64,000 nt of DNA from an uncultured Alphaproteobacteria bacterium (GTDB taxonomy: Bacteria; Pseudomonadota; Alphaproteobacteria; RF32; CAG-239). How positions within the stretch are numbered: position 1 is the first letter of the stretch; the number at the start of each line of letters is the position of its first letter. The notes beneath the pieces were generated by a model that saw only the letters and a list, made by a program, of their open reading frames with translations, was not told the DNA's origin and did no database searches. Location of the stretch: positions 124,001-188,000 of the forward strand of contig CAKQUG010000002.1 of NCBI GenBank assembly GCA_934277545.1, in the 5' to 3' direction. The translations under genes were made by a program, and so were the position numbers. Shown piece after piece: positions 51,823 to 60,440 of this stretch.

Positions 51823-52317
51823 ATGATTGATGAAGAATATATATCAAAAGAAGAAGCCTTGAAAAAAGGCTATAGACGCCGTCGCAGCAAAGGATTGTAT
51901 AAAACGTCAGTGCTGGAAAAATACTATGAAAACGGCGTGTTGGAGCTGTGCGGAAGTCCATTCAGCGCTGCCGACCGCAAACGAGCCGGCGAACAGCTGG
52001 TAAAAGATTTTTATTTAGGAAATTATAATAATTTACAGTCTGTATCCTTAATAAGAACCGGAACCTGCACAGGCGGCAGGGATGAGGCTTTAATCTATCA
52101 AGAGCGTTATATAAAGGCCATGCAAAGCGTGCCGAAAGAGTTTTGGCCGGTGGTCAGATATGTTTGTATAGAGGACAAAGAGTTAAAAGCAGATAAGAAT
52201 ATTATACCTCACAGCCTTTTAAGCAAACAGGTGGTGTATCACTTAAAATCCTTGCTGGTGCTGGGTTTGGAACGATTAGTAAAATATTATTTGCAAAAAA
52301 ATGAAAAAAGTTCTTGA
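51823..52317 (+). CDS. DUF6456-like early prophage protein (164 aa)
   Basis: The central part FSAADRKRAGEQLVKDFY and the late LSKQVVYHLKSLLVLGLERL resemble the alphaproteobacterial DUF6456 proteins (helical, winged-helix-like), often found near phage control genes. I prefer the ATG at 51823, with GGAG 6 bases upstream, over ATG 51811. Its role is unknown and may be regulatory. The assignment is from recall and modest. Confidence 0.6.
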   Translation: MIDEEYISKEEALKKGYRRRRSKGLYKTSVLEKYYENGVLELCGSPFSAADRKRAGEQLVKDFYLGNYNNLQSVSLIRTGTCTGGRDEALIYQERYIKAMQSVPKEFWPVVRYVCIEDKELKADKNIIPHSLLSKQVVYHLKSLLVLGLERLVKYYLQKNEKSS

Positions 52318-52342
52318 CATCAGGTAACCTGTGTGCTAATAA
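52314..52342 (+). promoter_or_regulatory. strong prophage promoter with internal operator
   Basis: TTGACA (52314-52319), 17-base spacer, TAATAA (52337-52342). The palindrome CAGGTAACCTG at 52321-52331 sits in the spacer. Confidence 0.65.
52321..52331. promoter_or_regulatory. palindrome CAGGTAACCTG, candidate operator
   Basis: Palindromic 5-bp arms around one central base, between the -35 and -10 boxes, a position that would block RNA polymerase. Confidence 0.5.
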
Positions 52343-52387
52343 AATTACTATGATGTAAAATTGTATTTAGAAAAAACTTATATTTTA

Positions 52388-52427
52388 AGAGATTAAGCTC
52401 AGTGTTCTGCTTAATCTCTGTTTTTTT
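52388..52427 (+). terminator. intrinsic terminator or attenuator upstream of the groES-like gene
   Basis: AGAGATTAAGC (52388-52398) / GCTTAATCTCT (52409-52419), 11-bp perfect stem, 10-base loop, then GTTTTTTT. It ends one base before the AGGAG ribosome site of the next gene, so the promoter upstream makes a short RNA unless there is readthrough. Confidence 0.7.
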
Positions 52428-52441
52428 AGGAGAAATATAAA

Positions 52442-52687
52442 ATGCTGAAAGCAATAGCAGACAGGCTTATTGTTAAGCCTGATAAAACTTTGCCGTCCGT
52501 GTTGATTGGAGTTGAAACTGAAAAAAAGTTTACTAATCAAGGCGTTGTACAAAGTGTCGGCGACAAGGTAACAATGGCGTCCGTCGGTGAACATATAATT
52601 TTTCATCGCTTTGACGAATTGCCATTACCGCAGAATGATTTAGTGGTTATTCGGGAAAAAAGCCTTTTGGGCAAAATCTCGGAATAA
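52442..52687 (+). CDS. phage GroES-like co-chaperonin (81 aa)
   Basis: The start LKAIADRLIVKPDKT and the end LVVIREKSLLGKISE match Cpn10, including the roof/base strands (GVVQSVGDKV, EHIIFHRF). It is shorter than GroES (97 aa). The mobile-loop region has TEKKFTNQG. Phage T4 gp31 is a functional GroES substitute used for capsid folding; a similar role here is inferred. It lies just before the portal gene. Confidence 0.8.
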   Translation: MLKAIADRLIVKPDKTLPSVLIGVETEKKFTNQGVVQSVGDKVTMASVGEHIIFHRFDELPLPQNDLVVIREKSLLGKISE

Positions 52688-52754
52688 TCTTAATATTTTT
52701 TAATCTGACAGACCGTGTAGTTTTTACCGGTCTGTTTTTGTTTGGGAGAAAATT

Positions 52755-54494
52755 ATGGAAAAACAAGATAACAACAAGCTGTATAAAGAGTGGCTTGCCA
52801 AAATCCGCTCATCGGAAAAAGCCTATGAGGATTATTATGAATTGGTTGAGGAAATTCGCAAATATTACCGCAACGAACGAAAACGCAACAAACAAAGCAT
52901 TTTTTGGTCGTCGGTGGAAACTTTAAAACCATTTTTATATTTCAAACAGCCGCAGCCTTTTATTATTCGCAGCAACAAAAAGTCAGACGCTGTTGAAAAC
53001 ACCGCTTGCCGAATTTTGGAAAAGGCGCTGGAATGGGATATGAAACAGTTTGATTTTGACAGTGTCGTCAAATATGCCCGCAATGATTTTTTGCTTTCCG
53101 GCATGGGAATTTTGTGGGAGCAATATCACTCTAGTTTCAAATATATCGGCAATGTTACTTTAAAAGACAAAGAGCAGGTTACCACTCAATATGTTAATCC
53201 GATGTCATTTTTGGCAGATGTCGATAAAGTTAATGTTTGGGAAGATGTGGAATGGATTGCCCGCAAAACGTTTATGAACGTTAATGAAATTTATTGTAAT
53301 TTCGGCGAAGAATTGGCTGATTATTTTTGGCAGCATAATTTTACCGATAAAAGTATTTCCGTTTATGAAATTTGGGATAAAAAAACACGCAAAATTTATT
53401 ATCTGAGCCCAGAATTGCCTGATACTTTTTTACAAATTAACGAAGATACCCTGCATTTGAGCGGATTTTTTCCGTGTCCGAAACCGATTATGGCGACTTT
53501 AACCAACGACGGTATTGTTCCGGTTCCCGATTATGTGGAAATAAAGAGCCTGCTTGATGAACTGGACGGAGTTAACAGCCGCATGCGCTTGACCATGCAG
53601 GCGCTGAAAGTTTCAGGCTGTTACGACAGTTCTTTTCCGGAACTGGCAAACATTTTGGATAAGGATGTAACGCTGATTGCCTTAAATGATTTTGACAAAC
53701 TCAAAGACGCCGGCGGCATTAACGGAATTATCGATTTTGCACCGATTGAACAATATGTCAACACCTTGCAGGTTTTGGCGGAACGCCGCAAAATTTTGAT
53801 TGATTCCATTTATGAAGTAACCGGCGTCAGCGATATTATGCGCGGTGCTTCAAATTCGCAGGACACGGCAACGGCAGTGGTTAAAAAGACCAATTTCGGC
53901 ACGTTGCGCAATCAAGACCGTCAAAATGACATGCAGCGTTTTTTGAAAGATTTGCTGCACATTAAAGCCGAGATTATCTGTGAACAATTTTCGCCGGATA
54001 CTTTGGCGGCTTTTGTGGCGGATGAGACGGCGCAAACCCCGGATGTTGTTGCGCATGCTGTCGATTTACTGAAAACTCAAAAACTCCGCGGTATGGTTAT
54101 TGAACTGGTAACCGACGGCAGTTTTGATATTGATAAACAGGAAGAAAATGTTTTGCAGGTGCTGGAGCATATTCATGAAATGGTCAGCCAGGCGTTCGGC
54201 CTTGTTTCGCAGCAGCCTGCGCTTTTGCCTTTGTATCGGCAAATGATTGAAGCGGCGGCGGCGACGCTTTCTAATGCCAGACAGTTTGAAAATGTGCTGG
54301 AACATGTTTTTGATAAAATCAGCGCTGAACTGAACGCGCCCGACCCTCAGGTTCAGCAGGCGGAAGACAAGATGGTAGCCTTGCAATCGCAAAAAATACA
54401 GCAGGATTTTGCCATTAAACAGGAACAAAATCAAATCAAGCGCGAAGAGCTGGATTTGAAGAAAATTACTGAATTGAACAAAATTTCAAAATAA
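52755..54494 (+). CDS. phage portal protein
   Basis: The 579-residue protein has a basic N-terminus and SVETLKPFLYFKQPQPFIIR, typical of large P22-like portals, plus a central GMGILWEQYHSSF stretch and a long C-terminal helical part (about 440-579) with KIQQDFAIKQEQNQIK. The portal forms the DNA gate of the procapsid. ATG with GGGAGA upstream. Confidence 0.85.
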   Translation: MEKQDNNKLYKEWLAKIRSSEKAYEDYYELVEEIRKYYRNERKRNKQSIFWSSVETLKPFLYFKQPQPFIIRSNKKSDAVENTACRILEKALEWDMKQFDFDSVVKYARNDFLLSGMGILWEQYHSSFKYIGNVTLKDKEQVTTQYVNPMSFLADVDKVNVWEDVEWIARKTFMNVNEIYCNFGEELADYFWQHNFTDKSISVYEIWDKKTRKIYYLSPELPDTFLQINEDTLHLSGFFPCPKPIMATLTNDGIVPVPDYVEIKSLLDELDGVNSRMRLTMQALKVSGCYDSSFPELANILDKDVTLIALNDFDKLKDAGGINGIIDFAPIEQYVNTLQVLAERRKILIDSIYEVTGVSDIMRGASNSQDTATAVVKKTNFGTLRNQDRQNDMQRFLKDLLHIKAEIICEQFSPDTLAAFVADETAQTPDVVAHAVDLLKTQKLRGMVIELVTDGSFDIDKQEENVLQVLEHIHEMVSQAFGLVSQQPALLPLYRQMIEAAAATLSNARQFENVLEHVFDKISAELNAPDPQVQQAEDKMVALQSQKIQQDFAIKQEQNQIKREELDLKKITELNKISK

Positions 54495-54506
54495 AGGAGA
54501 ATATAA

Positions 54507-55274
54507 ATGCCATACGACAGTAACGGATTGTTTACCAGAATGCACAACTGGGAAGACGATAGAAAAAATGAAATAGACATTGTGTCTGACCGGCACGATG
54601 AAGAAGACGATAATTTTGCCGACGGCTTGAGCGAGTGTTTGTTAAAAGACGGAAGGGCACCGATGAAAGGCGAGCTGAAAATGGGCGGTTTCCAAATCAG
54701 AAACCTGGCTAAAGGTACTTCAGAAAAAGACGCCGTAAATAAAGAACAGCTGGAGGAAACGAAAAAATTGCTTACCGAAGTGATGAATAAAGTTTTTTGT
54801 GTGGGCGATATTAAAGCGTCGGTGCAAACCGCTGACCACGATAATTGGCTTTTATGCAACGGGCATGAAGTAAGCCGCACGGCTTATTCCGAATTATTTG
54901 CTTTAATCGGCACTGGTTTTGGTGCCGGAGACGGCTTAAACACCTTTAATCTGCCGGATTATCGCGGTAAATTTTTGCGTGGTTTGGGCGGAGATTCGGC
55001 GCCAAATTTGCAAACAACTCAAGATGAAGGCTTGCCGAACATTACCGGTCAGTCTCAGGCGCAGGACGGCTATTTATACGGCACTCCGCCGACAACAGGC
55101 GCTATCCGCATGGTTAATCCGCGTACCGGAAACACTCGTTCCGGCGACGGCGGCGGCGCTTATTATTTTACGTTTGATGCCAGTTTATCAAATTCAATTT
55201 ACGGTGCCAGCAACCATGTAACGCCGATAAATCAGGCGGTAAACTATTTTATTAAGGCCAAAAAGGAGGAATAG
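54507..55274 (+). CDS. phage tail fibre with Tail Collar domain
   Basis: The 255-residue protein starts with a basic coiled region, then a collar motif (about 100-160): WLLCNGHEVSRTAYSELF and FNLPDYRGKFLRGLGG. The C-terminus is Gly/Asn/Ser-rich, a likely receptor tip. It starts 12 bases after the portal. Confidence 0.85.
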   Translation: MPYDSNGLFTRMHNWEDDRKNEIDIVSDRHDEEDDNFADGLSECLLKDGRAPMKGELKMGGFQIRNLAKGTSEKDAVNKEQLEETKKLLTEVMNKVFCVGDIKASVQTADHDNWLLCNGHEVSRTAYSELFALIGTGFGAGDGLNTFNLPDYRGKFLRGLGGDSAPNLQTTQDEGLPNITGQSQAQDGYLYGTPPTTGAIRMVNPRTGNTRSGDGGGAYYFTFDASLSNSIYGASNHVTPINQAVNYFIKAKKEE

Positions 55275-55277
55275 GCG

Positions 55278-55637
55278 ATGACTGGAAGAATTTTGCCCGG
55301 CGCAGATATTATTGAAGTGCGTCAGGGCGACAGCTTTAATATAAAATTGCGATTTAAGGCAAAAAATAAAGCATTGGATTTATCTGCTTTAAAAGTAATT
55401 ATGCAGGTGCGCAAAAACGAAAACGATTCTTTGGTTTTTGAAAAAGAGGCCGAAGCGGTTGAGGCGGCTCAGGGAATATATTTGCTGCGTTTGACTCCCG
55501 CTGAAACTTCGGCGCCGGCCGGCAATTATAAAACGGACATTCAGGTAATGTTTGCTAACGGCGAAGTAAACACGATTTTTCCGCAGAGCGTGGCAAAAAT
55601 CGGAGTGTTTCGTTTAACTCCGCAAGTAACCAAGTGA
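55278..55637 (+). CDS. phage baseplate/tail protein, BppU-like (119 aa)
   Basis: A beta-rich domain: EVRQGDSFNIKLRFKAKNK and LRLTPAETSAPAGNYKTDI suggest an immunoglobulin-like baseplate or fibre connector. It is in the tail-fibre cluster. Exact role unknown. Confidence 0.65.
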   Translation: MTGRILPGADIIEVRQGDSFNIKLRFKAKNKALDLSALKVIMQVRKNENDSLVFEKEAEAVEAAQGIYLLRLTPAETSAPAGNYKTDIQVMFANGEVNTIFPQSVAKIGVFRLTPQVTK

Positions 55638-55644
55638 GGGACCC

Positions 55645-56613
55645 ATGCAGGAAAATATTATGGCGGTTAACGTTGCCGACGCGCAGACGATTGATGTGTA
55701 TTGGCAGGATGAAGTTGTTTTTGATTTGGATGTGCAGCTGATGTGGATAAAATCCGGTCAGCAGGAGATTAGCAAATATGTCTCTGAAGTCTCGCTGCCG
55801 AAAATAGAAGAGTTTGCCGCTCAAAAAATGACTGATTATGTAGTCAGAGCTGAAAATGCGGCGGTTTCGGCCGAAGATGCAATGATTGAGGCTCAAAAAC
55901 AGGCCAAAAACACGGCTTTGAACCGTGAAATGGCGGAAAACAGCGCTGCAGCGGCGTCGGAAAGCGTAAATAAGGTAACTGCCGAAGCTCAGCAGGCCTT
56001 GCAGGAAATGTCCAATTACGCTGATACGGTAAAAACTGAAATAAACACGTCGGCAGAAAACGCGAAAACATCTGTTACAAATACTGCGGATAAAGCGGCA
56101 GCCGAGGCCGGGAAAAATATAAATGACTATGTAGAACAAACGGTAAAACCGGAAATGCAGTCTTATACCGATAAAGCAGAAAATGCCGCGTCTTCGGCTG
56201 CTGCAAGTGCAGCGTCGGCAAAGGAAAACGCGGCGGCAGCGGCGGACAGTATGCAAAACAAAGCCGATACCGACGCTGCTGATTTTTCGGCAGCCGGAAA
56301 AAGTTTGCTGTCCGGTTTAAGCCTGCCGGGCGGCAAATTGGTTGATTTGACTTTTTCACACGGTCAGAACTATACGGCACCGGCAAACGGATATTTTGCT
56401 TTGCAGGGATATATGAGTAATCCGACTTTCAGTAGCGTTATCGGTTTGTATAACGAGACCGGAAAATTCGGCATGAGTGTTCAAACTCCGGGAGCAGAAG
56501 TTTCAAAACGAGATGTTTTTATTCCGGTTTCAAGAGGCGATGTCGTCCAGGCTTACGGCTATAAAGCGACTGTAACGTATCTTAAATTTATTTATGCGCG
56601 GGGAGAAGTGTAA
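55645..56613 (+). CDS. phage tail fibre with Ala-rich coiled coil
   Basis: The 322-residue protein has a head domain, a long Ala/Glu/Lys coiled coil (about 60-215) and a beta-rich distal end (about 230-322). ATG 55645 or 55660 can start it; the latter has GCAGGAAAA as an upstream site. Receptor binding is likely. Confidence 0.8.
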   Translation: MQENIMAVNVADAQTIDVYWQDEVVFDLDVQLMWIKSGQQEISKYVSEVSLPKIEEFAAQKMTDYVVRAENAAVSAEDAMIEAQKQAKNTALNREMAENSAAAASESVNKVTAEAQQALQEMSNYADTVKTEINTSAENAKTSVTNTADKAAAEAGKNINDYVEQTVKPEMQSYTDKAENAASSAAASAASAKENAAAAADSMQNKADTDAADFSAAGKSLLSGLSLPGGKLVDLTFSHGQNYTAPANGYFALQGYMSNPTFSSVIGLYNETGKFGMSVQTPGAEVSKRDVFIPVSRGDVVQAYGYKATVTYLKFIYARGEV

Positions 56614-56991
56614 ATGTTTATCGCATTAAAAGACAATAAAATAATAGCATATAATAAAACAGGGGAATTTCCTTGTTTGGTTTGTGATGAAATTAAAGAA
56701 ACAGAAAATATGGATTTGCTGAATGTCGGCGAAGAGTTTTTACCAAAGACGGATGAACGCGCCGTTGCAAAAATTAAAGAGGATATTCGGGCGGTGCGTA
56801 ACTTTTATTTGCGTGAGACCGATAAATATATGATTGCAGATTATCCGCTGACCGAAGCAGAGCGGCAGAGCATTAAAGCGTATCGGAAGTATCTGCGGGA
56901 TTATACTTTAGCCGAAAATTGGTGGCAAACCGAACCGCTAGGCTTTGGAGAATGGACCAATGTGGTAACAAATAATAAGTTAAACGGATAA
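56614..56991 (+). CDS. phage tail fibre assembly-type protein (125 aa)
   Basis: The start FIALKDNKIIAYNKT and the conserved YPLTEAERQSIKAYRKYLRDY segment resemble tail fibre assembly chaperones. It starts directly after the fibre gene's stop (TAAATG). Confidence 0.65.
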   Translation: MFIALKDNKIIAYNKTGEFPCLVCDEIKETENMDLLNVGEEFLPKTDERAVAKIKEDIRAVRNFYLRETDKYMIADYPLTEAERQSIKAYRKYLRDYTLAENWWQTEPLGFGEWTNVVTNNKLNG

Positions 56992-57060
56992 AGCCGGTTG
57001 CAACTTCAAGGACAACAAGTGAGATTAAAATATGTTTTTTTATAATATTTAAGAGGTTCT

Positions 57061-57354
57061 ATGATTGATGATTTAAAAACAATCGTGCTGTTTGTGCTGA
57101 TGGCGATTGCGTCGGCCTACGTGCACTACAAAGGCTTTTTTCAAGCCACTCTGGACGCCGTGCTGGCGTTTTGCATGGGTTACATAATGTATTTACTTTT
57201 AGATTATGCCGCACTTTCGGGAGCAACGAGAAGCGGCATTTCTTGTGTGGTGATTTTATTCAGCCGTTCTCTATATGAGTGGGGAAACGAATTTATCAAA
57301 ACTAAATTATCGGCTTTAATAGCCGGAAAGGCGGGAAAAAATGACAGAGAATGA
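57061..57354 (+). CDS. holin-like membrane protein (97 aa)
   Basis: It has three hydrophobic spans (about 8-24, 29-50 and 55-73) and a charged, Lys-rich tail. It overlaps the endolysin gene by 14 bases. Size and position suit a holin or LydA type. Confidence 0.75.
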   Translation: MIDDLKTIVLFVLMAIASAYVHYKGFFQATLDAVLAFCMGYIMYLLLDYAALSGATRSGISCVVILFSRSLYEWGNEFIKTKLSALIAGKAGKNDRE

Positions 57355-57772
57355 TTTGCAGATTTTGGCACGCACTTTGTTTGGAGAAGCACGAGGCGAG
57401 GGCGATGAAGGATTGGAGGCTGTGGCATGTGTGATTATGAACCGATTTAAGGCAAACAAATGGTATACCGGTTATGAAATACACAACGGTAAAAAAGTTC
57501 CGAGCGTGGCGCAGACTTGTTTGAAAAAAGCGCAGTTCAGTTGCTGGAATAAAAATGACCCTAATTATAAGCAGTTGAATCAAAAAACAATTATTGCTTA
57601 CGGATTTCAAAAATGCCTGCAAGCGGCGCAAAAAGCCTTGTCAGGAAATTTGCAAGATTTTACCAACGGTGCGCTGTTTTATCATACCAAACAGATAAAA
57701 CCTAAGTGGGCAGTCGGCAAAACTCCGTGTTATGTTGCCGGCAACCATCTGTTTTATAACGACATTGAATAG
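57341..57772 (+). CDS. endolysin, SleB/Hydrolase_2 family
   Basis: The 143-residue protein has the catalytic Glu motif ARTLFGEARGEG (Glu16/Glu20 region) of cell-wall hydrolases. It is likely a lytic transglycosylase or amidase for host lysis. It follows the holin. Confidence 0.8.
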   Translation: MTENDLQILARTLFGEARGEGDEGLEAVACVIMNRFKANKWYTGYEIHNGKKVPSVAQTCLKKAQFSCWNKNDPNYKQLNQKTIIAYGFQKCLQAAQKALSGNLQDFTNGALFYHTKQIKPKWAVGKTPCYVAGNHLFYNDIE

Positions 57773-57781
57773 GGAGGATCA

Positions 57782-58057
57782 ATGGCTAAGAAAAAATTGA
57801 AAGCGTATTCTTTCAGTGAAAGCCTGGAAATGCTGAATCGTCTGCAGCAAATGGCTGTTGATGAAGGTAATATCAATTTGGCTTTGAAAGCAGAAGAGTT
57901 GAAATGTAAAATTGCCGCTATGCAGACGGATAAAGAAAGTTCGCAATCGGCGGAAAATTTAACAAAAATATTGGTGGATTTTATAAATGACAAACAAAAT
58001 GATTGCAAAAATACCGAAAATTTTTGCGCCTCTGATGAAGCTGAAACGCCGCTATAA
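57782..58057 (+). CDS. possible small terminase subunit (91 aa)
   Basis: A helical, charged protein with SFSESLEMLNRLQQMAVDEG near residue 11. It overlaps the large terminase gene by 71 bases, as a small subunit might. No clear DNA-binding motif is seen; identity is by position. Confidence 0.5.
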   Translation: MAKKKLKAYSFSESLEMLNRLQQMAVDEGNINLALKAEELKCKIAAMQTDKESSQSAENLTKILVDFINDKQNDCKNTENFCASDEAETPL

Positions 58058-59312
58058 ACTTTATTACGGCGGACGGGCCGGCGGAAAATCGTATGCTTTT
58101 GCCGACAGCCTGCTGTTTTTGGGGCGGATGAAAAAACTTCGGATTGCCTGTATGCGCGAGGTGCAGGACAGTATTAAAGATTCTGTTTACAAACTCTTAA
58201 GCGATAGGATTAGTTTTTATGGCTTAACTGATTATAAAATCAGCGAAACTAAGATTGTAAACCGGCTGAGCGGTACGGCTTTTATATTTAAAGGCTTGCG
58301 CGAGCAAGATTCAAACAATATCAAGTCTTTGGAAGGCATAGATATTGTATGGCTGGAAGAAGCGCAGAAAATCAGCAAAAAAAGCTGGGATATTTTAGAC
58401 CCGACAATTCGTAAAGCCGGTTCGGAAATTTGGATTTCTATGAACAGAGAAGAAGAAAACGACCCGGTTTGGCTGGCTGTCGGCGCAAAACCTGACGAGC
58501 GGACTTTGGTTGTTAAGGTCAACTATACCGATAATCCGTTTTGTCCGGAAGAAATGCGTTATCTGGCGCAAAAATGTCAAAAGGAAAATCCCGAAGACTA
58601 TAATCATATTTGGCTTGGTGCTCCGGTTTCTGTTGGCAGTTATAAACTTATTGCGCCGAAGTTGGTGCGTCAGGCTTTTGAAACCAAACTTGAAAATCCG
58701 TCATCGCCGCTGATTATCGGGCTGGACGTGGCGCGTTTCGGCGATGATAAAAGCGTGTTTTGCTTTCGACGCGGGCGAGTGTGTTTGTTTTTTGAAAGCT
58801 ATGCCCGTTTGGATAATGTGGAAGTGGCAAATCGAGCCACTTTTTTTATCCGCCAATATAAACCGGCGCGGGTGTTTGTTGATGCCGGCGGCGTGGGCGG
58901 CGGTGTGGTGGATATTTTGAACGACCGCGGTTTTAAGCGGATAGTGCGGCCGATTATGTTCGGAGCCAAGGCGTTGGCTGACGACCGCTATCATAACCGC
59001 CGCGCTGAAATGTGGGACGAACTGCGGATATGGCTGAGCGGAGAGCAAAAGGTTGAACTGCCGAATGATGAAAATTTGGCAAACGAACTTTGTGCCGTTA
59101 ACAAAAAATATGACAGCCGAGGGCGCTTGCAGCTGGAGGAAAAAGAAGAAATTAAAAAACGGTTGGGCAAGTCGCCGGATATGGCGGACGCATTGGCGCT
59201 GACTTTTGCCGAGCCGGTTTTTGAACGGCCGGACACAGAGTGCGGACGTCTGCCGGGCGACAGCATAGAAAGTATGTTTCGCGCCAATAAATCCACCGAT
59301 GATAAATGGTAA
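57987..59312 (+). CDS. phage terminase large subunit
   Basis: The 441-residue ATPase/nuclease has Walker A YYGGRAGGKSYAF (28-35), Walker B IDIVWLEEA (118-126) and the nuclease acid Asp247 in GLDVARFGDDKS. It packages DNA into capsids. ATG 57987 lies within the preceding gene. Confidence 0.93.
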   Translation: MTNKMIAKIPKIFAPLMKLKRRYKLYYGGRAGGKSYAFADSLLFLGRMKKLRIACMREVQDSIKDSVYKLLSDRISFYGLTDYKISETKIVNRLSGTAFIFKGLREQDSNNIKSLEGIDIVWLEEAQKISKKSWDILDPTIRKAGSEIWISMNREEENDPVWLAVGAKPDERTLVVKVNYTDNPFCPEEMRYLAQKCQKENPEDYNHIWLGAPVSVGSYKLIAPKLVRQAFETKLENPSSPLIIGLDVARFGDDKSVFCFRRGRVCLFFESYARLDNVEVANRATFFIRQYKPARVFVDAGGVGGGVVDILNDRGFKRIVRPIMFGAKALADDRYHNRRAEMWDELRIWLSGEQKVELPNDENLANELCAVNKKYDSRGRLQLEEKEEIKKRLGKSPDMADALALTFAEPVFERPDTECGRLPGDSIESMFRANKSTDDKW

Positions 59313-59341
59313 TTTAATTAAAAGAAAAAGGAGAAAATAAA

Positions 59342-60010
59342 ATGACTTATAGACCAAGAATGGTACGTGAAAACGAGGCTTACGGCTGGTTGCCAGAAGA
59401 TGAAGCCTATGGCAGAGTTTCTAATGTTTCTACACAGCAGGAACAGGAAGATGAAAACGCTTACAGCGACAATGAACTTGCTCCGGAAAGAAGTTTTGAA
59501 GAACAAAAACTATTTGAAAGAGTGCAAAATGATCCAGATTGGTGGAGTAAAAATTCAGGTTTAAGAGCAAGTTTTGATGGTTATAATTTTTTTGTTAAAA
59601 ATAATGGAGAATTAATAGGAGAATATCCGGCGATTTCAGGAAGAGATGAATATCAAACAAAAGAAGCGACTATTTTTCAAGATAGAGGTCCTATTCCCGA
59701 AGGTTCATACACATTAAATTATAATGATTATGAAATGTATGATGAAAATAAAGCTAAAGAAGGTGGGCGTTTTAGTTGGATGAATAAACCGGATAGTTGG
59801 GGAAGTGAACGTTTAGCTATTACAGCAGATAAAAATACCAATACTTATGGAAGAGGTGGATTTTATGTTCATGGTGGTAGTACACCAGGTTCTAATGGTT
59901 GTATAGATTTAACAACTTATATGCCTGACTTTGGTAAGATTGTTAGAGAATATCAAGAAGATATTCCCCTTATTGTTAAATATCGAGATGATTTTGGTGA
60001 AAAAAAATAA
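59342..60010 (+). CDS. predicted L,D-transpeptidase-fold protein, DUF2778/Tlde1-like
   Basis: The 222-residue protein ends in a domain (about 75-215) whose motif GFYVHGGSTPGSNGCIDL matches the Tlde1/DUF2778 family, with His177 and Cys187 10 residues apart as in that family. These act on peptidoglycan stem peptides. The first ~50 residues are low complexity and acidic and lack a signal peptide. Codon use is unlike neighbours: 10 of 14 Arg codons are AGA. It could be a delivered effector or a virion/lysis enzyme. Confidence 0.7.
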   Translation: MTYRPRMVRENEAYGWLPEDEAYGRVSNVSTQQEQEDENAYSDNELAPERSFEEQKLFERVQNDPDWWSKNSGLRASFDGYNFFVKNNGELIGEYPAISGRDEYQTKEATIFQDRGPIPEGSYTLNYNDYEMYDENKAKEGGRFSWMNKPDSWGSERLAITADKNTNTYGRGGFYVHGGSTPGSNGCIDLTTYMPDFGKIVREYQEDIPLIVKYRDDFGEKK

Positions 60011-60077
60011 AAGAATAGCTTGCATTTAAGATATATTTATGTATTATATTGGTGTAAATACAATTATATGGTGTGTA

Positions 60078-60440
60078 ATGAGTGATAAGTTAAAAAGTAT
60101 GATAAAAGAAAATCCAGAATTGATAATGATATTTTTTATAATCTTAATATCATTTATAACAAGTATTTTTTGTTTTCGAGATTATGTATATCGTCAACGA
60201 GATATGAGTTTGCATATATGGAATTTAACTTTGCATTGGCGTACTATATCAATTATAATACATAACATAGTATATATAATGTTGGCAGTTTCATTTTTCT
60301 TTGTGCCGCACAGAATTAAATTTATGTATATAGGATTTATTGTTGGATATTTTTTATTTTGTTCAAATCATAATTGTTTTATGGCTATAAATTCCAAAAA
60401 TGAAGTTTTATGGACTTTAGGGAGCGTTTGGTTAAAATGA
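60078..60440 (+). CDS. small membrane protein in cargo cassette (120 aa)
   Basis: It has about four hydrophobic spans (around 17-33, 55-72, 77-92 and others) and a basic loop. Start MSDKLKSMIK is preferred over an ATG at 60039. Very AT-rich. It ends with an ATGA overlap with the next gene. No family recognised; candidate immunity protein. Confidence 0.6.
   Translation: MSDKLKSMIKENPELIMIFFIILISFITSIFCFRDYVYRQRDMSLHIWNLTLHWRTISIIIHNIVYIMLAVSFFFVPHRIKFMYIGFIVGYFLFCSNHNCFMAINSKNEVLWTLGSVWLK

Noticed and set aside
55555..56256. Open minus-strand frame opposite the Ala-rich tail fibre
   Set aside because: It is Arg/Cys/Phe-rich as the reverse of GCx/GAA codons, with no ribosome site, so it is a shadow.
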